From positions 1 through 64,000 of the forward strand of contig RSEH01000087.1 in the NCBI GenBank assembly GCA_006503475.1: a stretch of 64,000 nucleotides of DNA, given 5' to 3'. This stretch comes from Stentor roeselii (Eukaryota; Ciliophora; Heterotrichea; Heterotrichida; Stentoridae). Positions 9,475 to 17,833 of this stretch are shown here, one piece after another. The translations under genes were made by a program, and so were the position numbers. Within the stretch, counting starts at the first letter, position 1. Each line of letters opens with the position of its first letter. The notes beneath the pieces are model-generated. The model did not search any database and was not told the DNA's origin. It saw only the letters and a list, made by a program, of their open reading frames with translations.

Positions 9475-11493
9475 ATGTCTAGTAAGGGAGTTTTCGATAT
9501 TCTCTTAAATATCGAAACTTTTAGGAATATTGATTTGTTTTATCAGGGACTGTATTACGTGCAGTTTACTTTATTTCAAGAAGTTTCTAATGGTGTGAAC
9601 AACGCGATTCCTTACGAGATTCAGACTGAAAACGATTCAGAAAACGCTTTTCATTCAGTGTTAAACCCTCAAATAATCGAAGAAACTTGTGCATACTGCA
9701 CAAAAATCTTCCTGATTAAATATTCCGAAGAAGTCGTAAAAATCCACGAATCCGGGATATTCCGAATAGAGTCATTTTTAAACACTCACCCAGAAATAAC
9801 TCTAGAAGCACAGTTGTTTTTCACAGACCTTTCAGGTGACTTGTCTCCTGAGAGTGTTTCTAAGTTCACAAGTAATCCTTCAAGTTTCTCATTTTCAAAA
9901 GTGGGAAGCTGTACATTCGCGAGTTCAAAATGGAAAGTAGGGATTTCTCAATACTGTCCAATAGTTTTCAATGATACTTACTCATCAGTGGTGAACATCA
10001 CACTTCACAGTCTTCTTCTTGACTTTAAATTCCGTAACGAAGAAGGTGAAATAACTGATTATTCCCTTATCAGTCAATGTCTTTTTCCTTTTTGTGGAAG
10101 AAATGTGCAGGATGACCACATTGACCGAATTTTCAAAGACTTTATCCTGTCCCTTTCAAATACTTTCAACACAACACGTAAGACTATCAAAAGAGTGAAC
10201 AAATTAAGTAAAAAGCGCTTTCGTCTCAAGCACCGAATAAAGCCTCCTCTGACCTTCGAAGGAACAGCACCTATCAGCAAGTGCATTGAAACAAGAAACA
10301 AGAAAAAAATCACGAAACTTTTAATGACTGAGATAAAAGAAGTCGCTTCTTACGTCTGTCAGATAAGATTCGAACTTTCAGCTCTGTTGAAAACAAGCAG
10401 TGGGGAACTTTGCAGGTACCTTGAAGAGAAATATCACGACAAAATCAAGAACTTGTCATTAGAACAAATGTACCGAGAAGTGCAAATTGGAGAACTCAGC
10501 ATTGTCAGTGATTCAAACCCTTTTCAATACCGAACAGCTCGAGCACATCGTAGAAGTCTTCACAGTTCAAAGAGGGAAATCTTAGAAGCTTATAATACAA
10601 ATGTCTTCGCTCCTGATAAACTTGCTGTTTTTTTTGAAGAGATCAATTTGAAGTCAGGGCAACTTCAGGATAACTGGAATCCTAAATGGTTCTGTAGTCG
10701 CAAGTTCACTGCGGAAAAACACTTGTTTGTTTTAGTTCATGGGTATATGGGATCTGCTTTTGACTTGAAAACTTTAAAGGATGTTATGATGCTTTATAAA
10801 CAGAATTTATTGGTCTTGGTTAGTGAAGCTAATGAAAAGTTCACGGAAGGATGTATTAGGGAAATGGGACAAAGACTGGCTGTTGAGGTTAAAAGGTTTG
10901 TAGAGGCGTTACCGGAACATATTAAAGTTACAAGGCTTTCTTTTGTTGGACATTCACTTGGGGGGATTATTATTAGGGCTGCTTTGCCTTATTTGCAAGA
11001 GTTTAATAAAGTCATGTACTCTTATTTTTCTTTTGCTTCTCCTCATCTGGGGTGCTCTACTTTTTCTAATAAAATTGTAGAGGCTGGACTTTGGATTATT
11101 TCGAAGATTAAGAATAGTACTTGTATCCAGCAACTCACTCTTCGAGACTCCTTAAATCCTAGAAACTCTCTTCTCTACGAGATGGCCAAAAACAACAAAA
11201 TGTCAGTCTTTGAAAAAGTAGTCCTGGTCTCTTCAACGCAAGACGCTTACGTTCCATTCGAATCAGCAAGACTAGAGATTAAAATGGAGTCGCCAGACAC
11301 GATCCAGTTAGAAATGGCTGATTTTTTAGTGTCAACCTTGAAAGAATTGTACAGAATCAACGTGGACTTCCCAATCAAGTCAACTCTGATAAGTAACATT
11401 CATGGAAGAGCGGCACATATTTCACTTTTGGACAGTCACAGTTTCTTGAATATTCTGATTTATCGATTTGCTGAGTTTCTGAATCCGCGCTAG
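9475..11493 (+). CDS. FAM135-like protein with C-terminal serine-hydrolase (DUF676) domain
   Basis: 672 residues. The N-terminus (residues 5-35, FDILLNIETFRNIDLFYQGL) matches the opening of FAM135 proteins, and the middle is the long variable FAM135 linker. The last 250 residues are an alpha/beta-hydrolase: oxyanion region LFVLVHGYMGS near 422, nucleophile elbow GHSLGG with the Ser near 493, then FASPHLG, an acidic candidate in STQDAYVP near 589, and the His in LLDSHSF near 654. The full Ser-Asp-His triad therefore looks intact, so catalysis is possible, although FAM135 substrates are unknown. No membrane segment or signal peptide is seen. It ends TAG, 15 bp before the next start. Confidence 0.88.
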   Translation: MSSKGVFDILLNIETFRNIDLFYQGLYYVQFTLFQEVSNGVNNAIPYEIQTENDSENAFHSVLNPQIIEETCAYCTKIFLIKYSEEVVKIHESGIFRIESFLNTHPEITLEAQLFFTDLSGDLSPESVSKFTSNPSSFSFSKVGSCTFASSKWKVGISQYCPIVFNDTYSSVVNITLHSLLLDFKFRNEEGEITDYSLISQCLFPFCGRNVQDDHIDRIFKDFILSLSNTFNTTRKTIKRVNKLSKKRFRLKHRIKPPLTFEGTAPISKCIETRNKKKITKLLMTEIKEVASYVCQIRFELSALLKTSSGELCRYLEEKYHDKIKNLSLEQMYREVQIGELSIVSDSNPFQYRTARAHRRSLHSSKREILEAYNTNVFAPDKLAVFFEEINLKSGQLQDNWNPKWFCSRKFTAEKHLFVLVHGYMGSAFDLKTLKDVMMLYKQNLLVLVSEANEKFTEGCIREMGQRLAVEVKRFVEALPEHIKVTRLSFVGHSLGGIIIRAALPYLQEFNKVMYSYFSFASPHLGCSTFSNKIVEAGLWIISKIKNSTCIQQLTLRDSLNPRNSLLYEMAKNNKMSVFEKVVLVSSTQDAYVPFESARLEIKMESPDTIQLEMADFLVSTLKELYRINVDFPIKSTLISNIHGRAAHISLLDSHSFLNILIYRFAEFLNPR

Positions 11494-11508
11494 TTTTAAT
11501 AATAATAT

Positions 11509-11967
11509 ATGAAAAATACTTCTTCGTTACGACCTGCAACTGGACTGGAAGGGTCAGTGTCTCCAAAGACGCAGTTTATTAATACCCAAGGGTCGTTAGG
11601 CTCTGCAGGAAACTCTGGTTCAGCATCTCTAAAAGGGAAGCTTTCATCCCTAGAAGAGCTAGTTCGATCAATAACCGAAGAAATGAACTTCCACAAAAAA
11701 GAAGTCCAGCTTCTAAGGTCAGAAAAAGACACCCTAGAGAAGGTCCTGGACATGAAAGTATCAGACGTTCGTAAAAGTCTGATGAACGAGATCAGTCGAG
11801 TAGAAGACGAGTTAAAACGTCATCTGGCTCATCAAAAAGCTGAGAACTCAAGACTTCAACAGCAAATCAACAAGTTAAAAGACGAAAAAACCGAATTGGC
11901 CGGTCAGATGATGCATCTTCAAAACCGCATCGACGAGCTTGAAAGACAAATAGGTTCAGATGACTAG
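11509..11967 (+). CDS. Small coiled-coil protein
   Basis: 152 residues. The first 45 are Ser/Gly/Thr rich and disordered, with several S/T-P-like sites. Residues 46-150 form one uninterrupted charged coiled coil (SSLEELVRSITEEMNFHKKE onwards to DELERQIGSDD). This head-plus-rod layout resembles SF-assemblin and other striated-fibre proteins of ciliate basal bodies, but I cannot match a specific family. It follows the FAM135 gene by 15 bp in the same direction and ends TAG. Confidence 0.7.
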   Translation: MKNTSSLRPATGLEGSVSPKTQFINTQGSLGSAGNSGSASLKGKLSSLEELVRSITEEMNFHKKEVQLLRSEKDTLEKVLDMKVSDVRKSLMNEISRVEDELKRHLAHQKAENSRLQQQINKLKDEKTELAGQMMHLQNRIDELERQIGSDD

Positions 11968-12070
11968 TAGTTAAGTTAACTTATTAGTAAGAAAGAAGAT
12001 GACTACATATTTCTAAAGCCTTCTAAATAAAAACAAGTTATTTTCTTATTTAATTCACACTTTCTATAAA

Positions 12071-13052
12071 ATGTCTAAAAAAATCCCTCCTCCGAAACTC
12101 AGCATCACTCCTCGTGAAGAAGTTAAAACTTTACCGTCACTTCAAAGGTCACGCTCTGGGAAATTGAGGATTAGTAGTCTTTCTGAACTTCAAGGAGAAG
12201 AAAAACTTGGACAGGGAAGTGCCGGGGTCGTCGAAAAGTGTCTTCATGTGCCTTCGAAAACGATTGTTGCTATCAAAAAGGTTCCGTTGTCGACTGACCC
12301 TCAGGTCAGAAATGCGATTATTCAGGAAGTTAATACTTTGAATTCTTGTAAGAACCAAAACGTGATTTATTCATTTGGAGCCATTGTTCAGAAGACTACT
12401 ATGAATATCATTATTGAATTTATGGATAAAGGCACTTTGGAAAGTGCTTTGAAGGTCTCTGGATGTCTTTCTGAAGATGTTATTGGACATATTGCTTTTC
12501 AGGTACTTACTGGATTGGATTATTTGCATGCGACTAAGAAAATTATTCATAGAGATATTAAACCTTCTAATTTGCTGCTTTCTTCTGAAGGGCTTGTCAA
12601 GATTTCTGACTTTGGCACTGCAGGGATAATGAGTCGTACAGACGCGACTAAAAGCACATTTGTAGGAACAATGATTTACATGTCGGTAAGAGTTAACTTA
12701 GTAGCCTGAGCGCTTTCTAGACGAAGGCTACCATTCAGACACAGACATCTGGAGTCTAGGTCTCACCCTTCTAGAATGTGCCATCGGAAGATTTCCCTAC
12801 CCAGATCCAGACTCCTCAGGAGTCATTCCAGTCCTAAATCTCTGGGACCTAATAAACCACATAACCGAGAAGCCATCACCATCCCCTCCAGCAGGATCAT
12901 CAGAAGAAATGCAAGATTTCTTAAAAATCTGTTTAGGAAAAACATCAGGAAGCAGAAGTTCAGCGAAAGCTCTTTTATCTCATCCATTTATCATCAAGAA
13001 TTCAAATCCAATAAGTTTCAGTTTGTGGCTTGAGTCTCTTCCTTCAAAATAG
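12071..13052 (+). CDS. MAP2K-like (STE7) protein kinase, two exons with a 19-nt intron
   Basis: Exons 12071-12685 and 12705-13052 give 320 residues. The first exon has the glycine loop LGQGSAGVV, VAIKK, HRDIKPSNLL, DFGTAG and GTMIYMS. Exon 2 resumes with PERFLDEGYHSDTDIWSLG, so splicing restores the conserved MSPE motif. It then runs to ALLSHPFIIK and a TAG stop. The intron, GTAAGAGTTAACTTAGTAG, is 19 nt, longer than the 15-nt introns elsewhere here. Using its first AG (16 nt) would put TAG in frame directly after MS. The Ser/Thr pair in SRTDATKST is the likely activation-loop target. The compact domain, SPE motif and basic N-terminal tail fit a MAP-kinase kinase, upstream of a MAPK. A MAP3K-like kinase lies at 47199 in this window, but no link between them is shown. 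Confidence 0.85.
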
Positions 13053-13097
13053 CTAATCCATTCATCAACTTTTCTTAAAATCTCATGATTTAGATAA

Positions 13098-14099
13098 ATG
13101 AATAAAAAACTGCAAAAAAATTGCATAGAATTCTCAGACAGTACCCAATCGCCGATTTCCTTCTCATCAATCGGACTTTCCCCAATTCCCAGTAAAAAAT
13201 CAGCGAAAGCAGTTTACAAGTCTCCAGAAAACACGCCCTGTTCATCTCCTAAAATAACTTCAATAAAATCAGCAGAAGAGTCTTTTCAGTTCCAGATAGA
13301 AAAAAGACTTTCATTGAGAAATACTTCAAGTCGACGAGACTCGTTATCAGCGCTAGTAAAAAAGCTGGAATATAAAGAAAAACATATAAAAGTTCTTGAA
13401 GAAGAAAATAAAAGACTTAATCGACTGAAGTCTTCAGATAAATGGGAAAAAGAACTAGTTCAAAGAAATGAAGACTTGAGAAAACTTGAGTCTCAACTTA
13501 ACTACTTTCGAAGAATTTTAAATGAAAAGATTGATGCGAGAAATTTGATTGAAACTATTGAGACTCAAAGTAAAAAAATCGCTGAACTGGAGATTTTAAC
13601 TGAACAGCTCCAAAAAGGTCTCTGTCGCCGACATGAGCAAGAAATAAAAGAACTGAGAACTGACAACATCGCATTAATCACCCTCATAAACGAATACGAA
13701 AAAGGCCCTTCTAAAGACGACTGGGAAAAAGTACTGAGTCGTTTAAACGACTCACAAAAAACCGCTCAGGTCTTATCTGATGAAAAAACGAGACTAATAG
13801 AAGAAATCAATAAAATCAAAAAAGAACTTCCAGCAGGTTCTTTAGTTTATTTTTCCCAAGACATCACAAAAATCAAGAAGGAAGTCGGAAAGTTGAAAAA
13901 GATCTCAGAAGATGTTCATCTTGGAAAAGCCATCACTTTAAATGGTCTTCTCGGCATCGATGTTGATCGAAACGTCGACGCCGTTCAACAGCTTTATAAA
14001 GACATTCAAAGTATAAAAAACGACTTAAACACTATTTCTAGCATTATTTCAGATGTTCTCGCTGGACAATGTGCAGAAATCGCGTGTAAATCGCAGTAA
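13098..14099 (+). CDS. Coiled-coil protein with phosphorylatable N-terminal tail
   Basis: 333 residues. Residues 1-75 are disordered and rich in S-P and S-x-K sites (SPISFSSIGLSPIPSKKS). From about 80 to 245 the chain is a long coiled coil (KKLEYKEKHIKVLEEENKRL and following). A final 70-residue segment with regular hydrophobics may form a second helix bundle. No known family recognised; the layout suggests a structural or adaptor protein. Its stop is 11 bp from the stop of the convergent gene at 14111. Confidence 0.65.
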   Translation: MNKKLQKNCIEFSDSTQSPISFSSIGLSPIPSKKSAKAVYKSPENTPCSSPKITSIKSAEESFQFQIEKRLSLRNTSSRRDSLSALVKKLEYKEKHIKVLEEENKRLNRLKSSDKWEKELVQRNEDLRKLESQLNYFRRILNEKIDARNLIETIETQSKKIAELEILTEQLQKGLCRRHEQEIKELRTDNIALITLINEYEKGPSKDDWEKVLSRLNDSQKTAQVLSDEKTRLIEEINKIKKELPAGSLVYFSQDITKIKKEVGKLKKISEDVHLGKAITLNGLLGIDVDRNVDAVQQLYKDIQSIKNDLNTISSIISDVLAGQCAEIACKSQ

Positions 14100-14110
14100 A
14101 TATGAATGTA

Positions 14111-15427
14111 TTAATAATATTTATGCGGAGACTGTCGGAAACTCTCCTCGTTACTTTCTTTGTAGAAAGATGCGCAGGAGTTAGGCCTTTTATGCCTGCT
14201 TTTCCTGTAAAGCTCTTCACCTTCCAGACGTTTTTTTCCTGTTTTCAGCAAAGTTCCTTTGTCGACTTGTGGAAGTCTTTTGAAGAGTTCGTCCATTTGT
14301 TCTAAAAAGCCTTCAAGGGTTAAACTTTCATCATTTTCTTCTATTTTTTTAAGGATCGGTTCAATAATTATCTTTATTTTTGGGTCGAGTCTTGACTTGT
14401 AAACAGTTTCTTTAAAGATTTTTCCTTTGTTATCCGGGAGAAGTTCAGAAAAAATCTCTTCAAATCTGGACTTTTTTATCTTTTTTATCATTAATTCAGA
14501 TTTTTCTGTTACTTTTTTAGGACTTTCTTGCTTTTTAGGACTTTCCTGGTCTTTCTGAATAAGATTTACTTCAGGGTAGAGAATTCGAAATTCTGAATCT
14601 CGTCGTTCTTGAGTACTGCATCTTGAAGGTTTATCCAGTAATTCCTGGGTTTTCTTTTTAGTCATTTCAAAGTTGGGTTCAAAAGGACAGAATATTTTTT
14701 TCCTAATTATTTTTCACAGTTCTTCAGATTTTTTCTGTAGTTTGTCTTGAATGGTTTTAGCATCTTTATACAAACTGCTGAATCTATCAGGAGACCGCAT
14801 TAAGCTTTTCTGCATATTTCCGCTGTTTTTGTTGATAGCAGGACTAAACGAGCACTCTTCCATGATTTTCGTTTCAAGTTCAGTTCTTTTTTTATTTAAG
14901 CTTTCAACTGTTTTTTTTCCTTTTTCAGTCAAATACTGTTCAGGAGGTTTAGGTCTTCTTTCAGGACTATTGACTCTTGGCTTAAAAGTCGCATTTTCAC
15001 TTTCTTTTAAACTTCTTTCGTTTCTTATTTTCTCTCTTTTTTTTTCAGCTCTTTCTCGAAGTTTCTGTCCTTTTGCGTAAAGTTCGACTCCTTTGTTAAG
15101 TTCTTCGAATTTGATGTCGTCGTTTGTTAGCTCTTGGTCAATTGAGTCGGGAATGTGGGAATTAACTGGAGGGTAGTAATAAACTATGCTCTTTTCAACC
15201 TCTTCTAATAAGTAGGCCTCAGCGTTTGGACCGATGTTTTGTTTGTTGCAAAAATCGTGGACTAGTTGCTCGATGTTGTCAGTTTCGTGAACTGTTAGGA
15301 TCTGCGTATTGTTTTCGCTTATTTCTACGTATAGAATTAGAAGCTCTTTGTCGGTATCGTATGAAGAGTTGTGGAATAAGTCGTTTGATGAGAGCTCGTT
15401 TAGCATCATTTTCCCACGGTTATCCAT
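14111..15427 (-). CDS. Ciliate cytoskeletal-type protein with F-x-P-x-I/N repeats, two exons
   Basis: Two frames join through the 15-nt intron at 14703-14717 (GTGAAAAATAATTAG on the coding strand). The splice gives KKSEELKKIFCPFEPNFEM and a 433-residue protein; exons are 15427-14718 and 14702-14111. The N-terminal 70 residues (LLILYVEISENN, IEQLVHDFCNKQNI) look ubiquitin-like. The middle carries repeated blocks of the type ATFKPRVNSPERRPKPPEQYL, CSFSPAINKNSG and CPFEPNFE, alternating with basic coiled coil and R-SPDRFSSLYKDA. Such F-P-x-I/N blocks are common in ciliate and flagellate axonemal or basal-body proteins. A C-terminal helical region (FEEIFSELLPDNKGKIF, LTLEGFLEQMDELFKRL) resembles a degenerate EF-hand pair. 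Function is inferred only as cytoskeletal. Confidence 0.75.
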
Positions 15428-15453
15428 CTATTACTTTATCCAACTTAATTTAT

Positions 15454-16650
15454 TCAAAGCCAGTTCTTCGCTTTGAAGAAGATAACAATGAAGATCAAAT
15501 AAGCAACACTAAAAATAATAATCGTGATAAACGGCCAATAGTTCTGAGTCTTATCAGCTTGAAACGGAACAGTGACGTTCATCCCCATGAAAGCCGCGAT
15601 GATATTCAAAGGCAAGAAAATCGCAGTAATGGCAGAAAAGACCTGCAACAGTCGATTCAATTTCTTTGAACTCTGACTGATCGCTTCATCCACATACGAG
15701 TTATAAACTTTTTCATTATTTTTCAGCATCCTTTTCGAAGAAATCACTTTTTTTTCCAACTTGCTCATATTCAAGCTCATACTTTTCAGATACTCATTGA
15801 AAGTCTTACTCAAAAATTTAGTATTTGCAAGTTGCGGCAACAACATGGCTTTTCGAGTTACAAAAGCTTTACAAAGTGACAATTCTTTCTGAGTTTTATT
15901 AATTTTAATAATAAACTCGTTATTTTCATCAACACTTAAGTTCTGCACATAATCAATGCAATTTCCAACTTCTTTATCCATCTTCTCAATGATTTCTTCT
16001 ATTCTCAAGAACATACTATGTAAAATTTTATACAAAACCATTTCCAGCTTTTTCAATCTAGAAGAGTCAGGAGCGAGTTGAACAGCTGAACGTCGAGAGG
16101 CTCTTATATTATTGTTCATTATATACAAACTGCGACGGTCAAGTAAATTTGTCGTCATCATGTCAAGTTCGCTAGCTTCAGGTATTTTAAAGCCCATGTC
16201 TTTTTGGAAAACCTCGCCGATGCAATCAAGTCTTTCCCCGGCGATGACGAACATGACACTTTTCATTAGAATTAGTTTTATTGAAGTAGGCTCTAGAAGG
16301 TTCTCACTTATTGGAATGTCGATTAGTGATAGGAAGAGACAGTCTTCGAATTTAAACATGTGGTCTATTGAATAAGGGTTTTTCACTGAACATTCGTAGT
16401 CCAGGATTGGGTGAAGGTTGTGCTCTTTACGGATTTTTGAAATGGATTCAGCTGATGGGTCGAGAATAAGGAAAACGTATTCTTCTTCTATCATTCGGAT
16501 CAGACCTGGGTTTAATATCTCGTCGATCATTGAAGTTCGGCATGTGTTACGGTTTAGGTTTATTATGTAGACTAGATTTCCACGTTTTTCTGTTAGGAGC
16601 TCACTACCGTTGTCCTCTGATGAGTCTAATGATTGAGAGTTGTCACTCAT
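15454..16650 (-). CDS. CorA-family Mg2+ channel/transporter
   Basis: 398 residues. The C-terminus holds two transmembrane helices, the first ending in the diagnostic GMN motif (IIAAFMGMNVTVPF) near residue 357, the second being WPFITIIIFSVAYLIFIVIFF. A long helical stalk precedes TM1 (KLEKKVISSKRMLKNNEKVYNSY), as in the CorA funnel. The N-terminal domain is alpha/beta (YVFLILDPSAESISKIRKEH). The family forms pentameric Mg2+ channels. No mitochondrial targeting peptide is apparent, so a plasma or internal membrane is more likely than an Mrs2-type role. Its start codon is only 18 bp from that of the divergent MORN gene. Confidence 0.93.
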   Translation of the reverse strand: MSDNSQSLDSSEDNGSELLTEKRGNLVYIINLNRNTCRTSMIDEILNPGLIRMIEEEYVFLILDPSAESISKIRKEHNLHPILDYECSVKNPYSIDHMFKFEDCLFLSLIDIPISENLLEPTSIKLILMKSVMFVIAGERLDCIGEVFQKDMGFKIPEASELDMMTTNLLDRRSLYIMNNNIRASRRSAVQLAPDSSRLKKLEMVLYKILHSMFLRIEEIIEKMDKEVGNCIDYVQNLSVDENNEFIIKINKTQKELSLCKAFVTRKAMLLPQLANTKFLSKTFNEYLKSMSLNMSKLEKKVISSKRMLKNNEKVYNSYVDEAISQSSKKLNRLLQVFSAITAIFLPLNIIAAFMGMNVTVPFQADKTQNYWPFITIIIFSVAYLIFIVIFFKAKNWL

Positions 16651-16668
16651 CCCTTAATTATAAAAATA

Positions 16669-17703
16669 ATGGGATCAAAGTGCACATCTTACGCCTGCAT
16701 AAACCGAGAGAGTGAGTTCGTAAACGAGATCTTCCTCCACGAGAACAAAAGTTCCATTCCCACCGCGAATTTTCCCGACCCGAAGTTGAGTCCAGATATG
16801 TTAGACCGATACAAGATCTTCATTCCAGAGATAACAAAGATCCAATCACTATGGCGAGGTTTCCGCGACCGTAAACTAATATCTTACATCCGAAAGTCCC
16901 AACGTACAAACATGCGTTACTTTACATTTGAAGAGTCACGAGAGACCCTCTCCTCCCAACTGAACATGGCAATGGAACGAGAAGAACGCCCGCCTTACAA
17001 GTTCGCAAGTGGCGCAGTCTACATCGGCCAATGGCTGGGCGGCTTCCGAGACGGCTTCGGCATTCAGACCTGGCCTGACGGCGCGCGATATGAAGGCCAG
17101 TGGAAGAATAACAAAGCTTGTGGAAAGGGAAAATTCTGGCATGTCGACGGAGATGTCTATGAAGGCGAGTGGAAAGATGACAAGGCAAACGGCAAAGGGA
17201 CTTACAAGCAGACTAATGGAGGGTGTTATGAAGGCGAATGGGAAAATGATGTGCAGGACGGCTTTGGAAAGGAAACTTGGGCTGATGGAAGCAGGTATGA
17301 AGGGTATTATCGAAATGGAAAAAAACATGGATTTGGAACTTATTATTGGAAAGATGGATCGAAGTATGTTGGACAGTGGATTGATAATAAAATATCAGGA
17401 AGTGGGACTTATTTTTGGCTTGATGGAAGGAAATATGAAGGTGAATGGAAAGCTGGAGTTATGGAAGGATTTGGAAGTTATTCTTGGAAAGATGGAAGGA
17501 AGTATGAAGGGATGTATAAAAATGATAAGAAACATGGAGAGGGAACTTATGTTTGGCCTGATGGGAAAAGTTATACTGGAAGCTGGAAAAATGGAAATCA
17601 ACATGGAGTTGGAGTCATGAAGTACCCGGATCGCACTGTTAAGAAGGGCGAGTGGAAGGATGGAAAAAGGATCAGATGGATTATTGATAATGATTTTGTA
17701 TAA
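16669..17703 (+). CDS. MORN-repeat protein with IQ motif and myristoylation/palmitoylation signal
   Basis: The frame is open upstream, but the best start is the ATG at 16669, giving MGSKCTSYAC: Gly2 for N-myristoylation and Cys5 for palmitoylation. The result is 344 residues. Near residue 60 an IQ-like helix (IQSLWRGFRDRKLIS) could bind calmodulin or centrin. From about 115 to the end there are ten MORN repeats (YIGQW, YEGQW, YEGEW twice, YEGYY, YVGQW, YEGEW, YEGMY, YTGSW, KKGEW), each with the usual G-x-G turn. MORN arrays bind phospholipid membranes or organise cortical scaffolds. An upstream ATG at 16633 would overlap the divergent CorA gene and hide the lipid signal. Confidence 0.9.
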   Translation: MGSKCTSYACINRESEFVNEIFLHENKSSIPTANFPDPKLSPDMLDRYKIFIPEITKIQSLWRGFRDRKLISYIRKSQRTNMRYFTFEESRETLSSQLNMAMEREERPPYKFASGAVYIGQWLGGFRDGFGIQTWPDGARYEGQWKNNKACGKGKFWHVDGDVYEGEWKDDKANGKGTYKQTNGGCYEGEWENDVQDGFGKETWADGSRYEGYYRNGKKHGFGTYYWKDGSKYVGQWIDNKISGSGTYFWLDGRKYEGEWKAGVMEGFGSYSWKDGRKYEGMYKNDKKHGEGTYVWPDGKSYTGSWKNGNQHGVGVMKYPDRTVKKGEWKDGKRIRWIIDNDFV

Positions 17704-17833
17704 TTATTAGTGAATTTAAAACCTTGAATTTTGAAAATTTCGAAATTTTTTTAAGTATTTCTGATTTTCATTTTCGTCTATAGTTTAAGATTTAAAGGGT
17801 TTTATTTCACGTAAAAATAAGTTTTTTAAATAA

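Noticed and set aside
12776-13033. 85-codon ORF MCHRKISLPRS
   Set aside because: It is the second kinase exon read in another frame; the spliced frame gives conserved kinase sequence through to TAG at 13052.
16936-17620. Frames antisense and out of frame in the MORN gene
   Set aside because: Repeat-driven shadows of the MORN array; real coding is the plus-strand frame with Y-x-G-x-W repeats.
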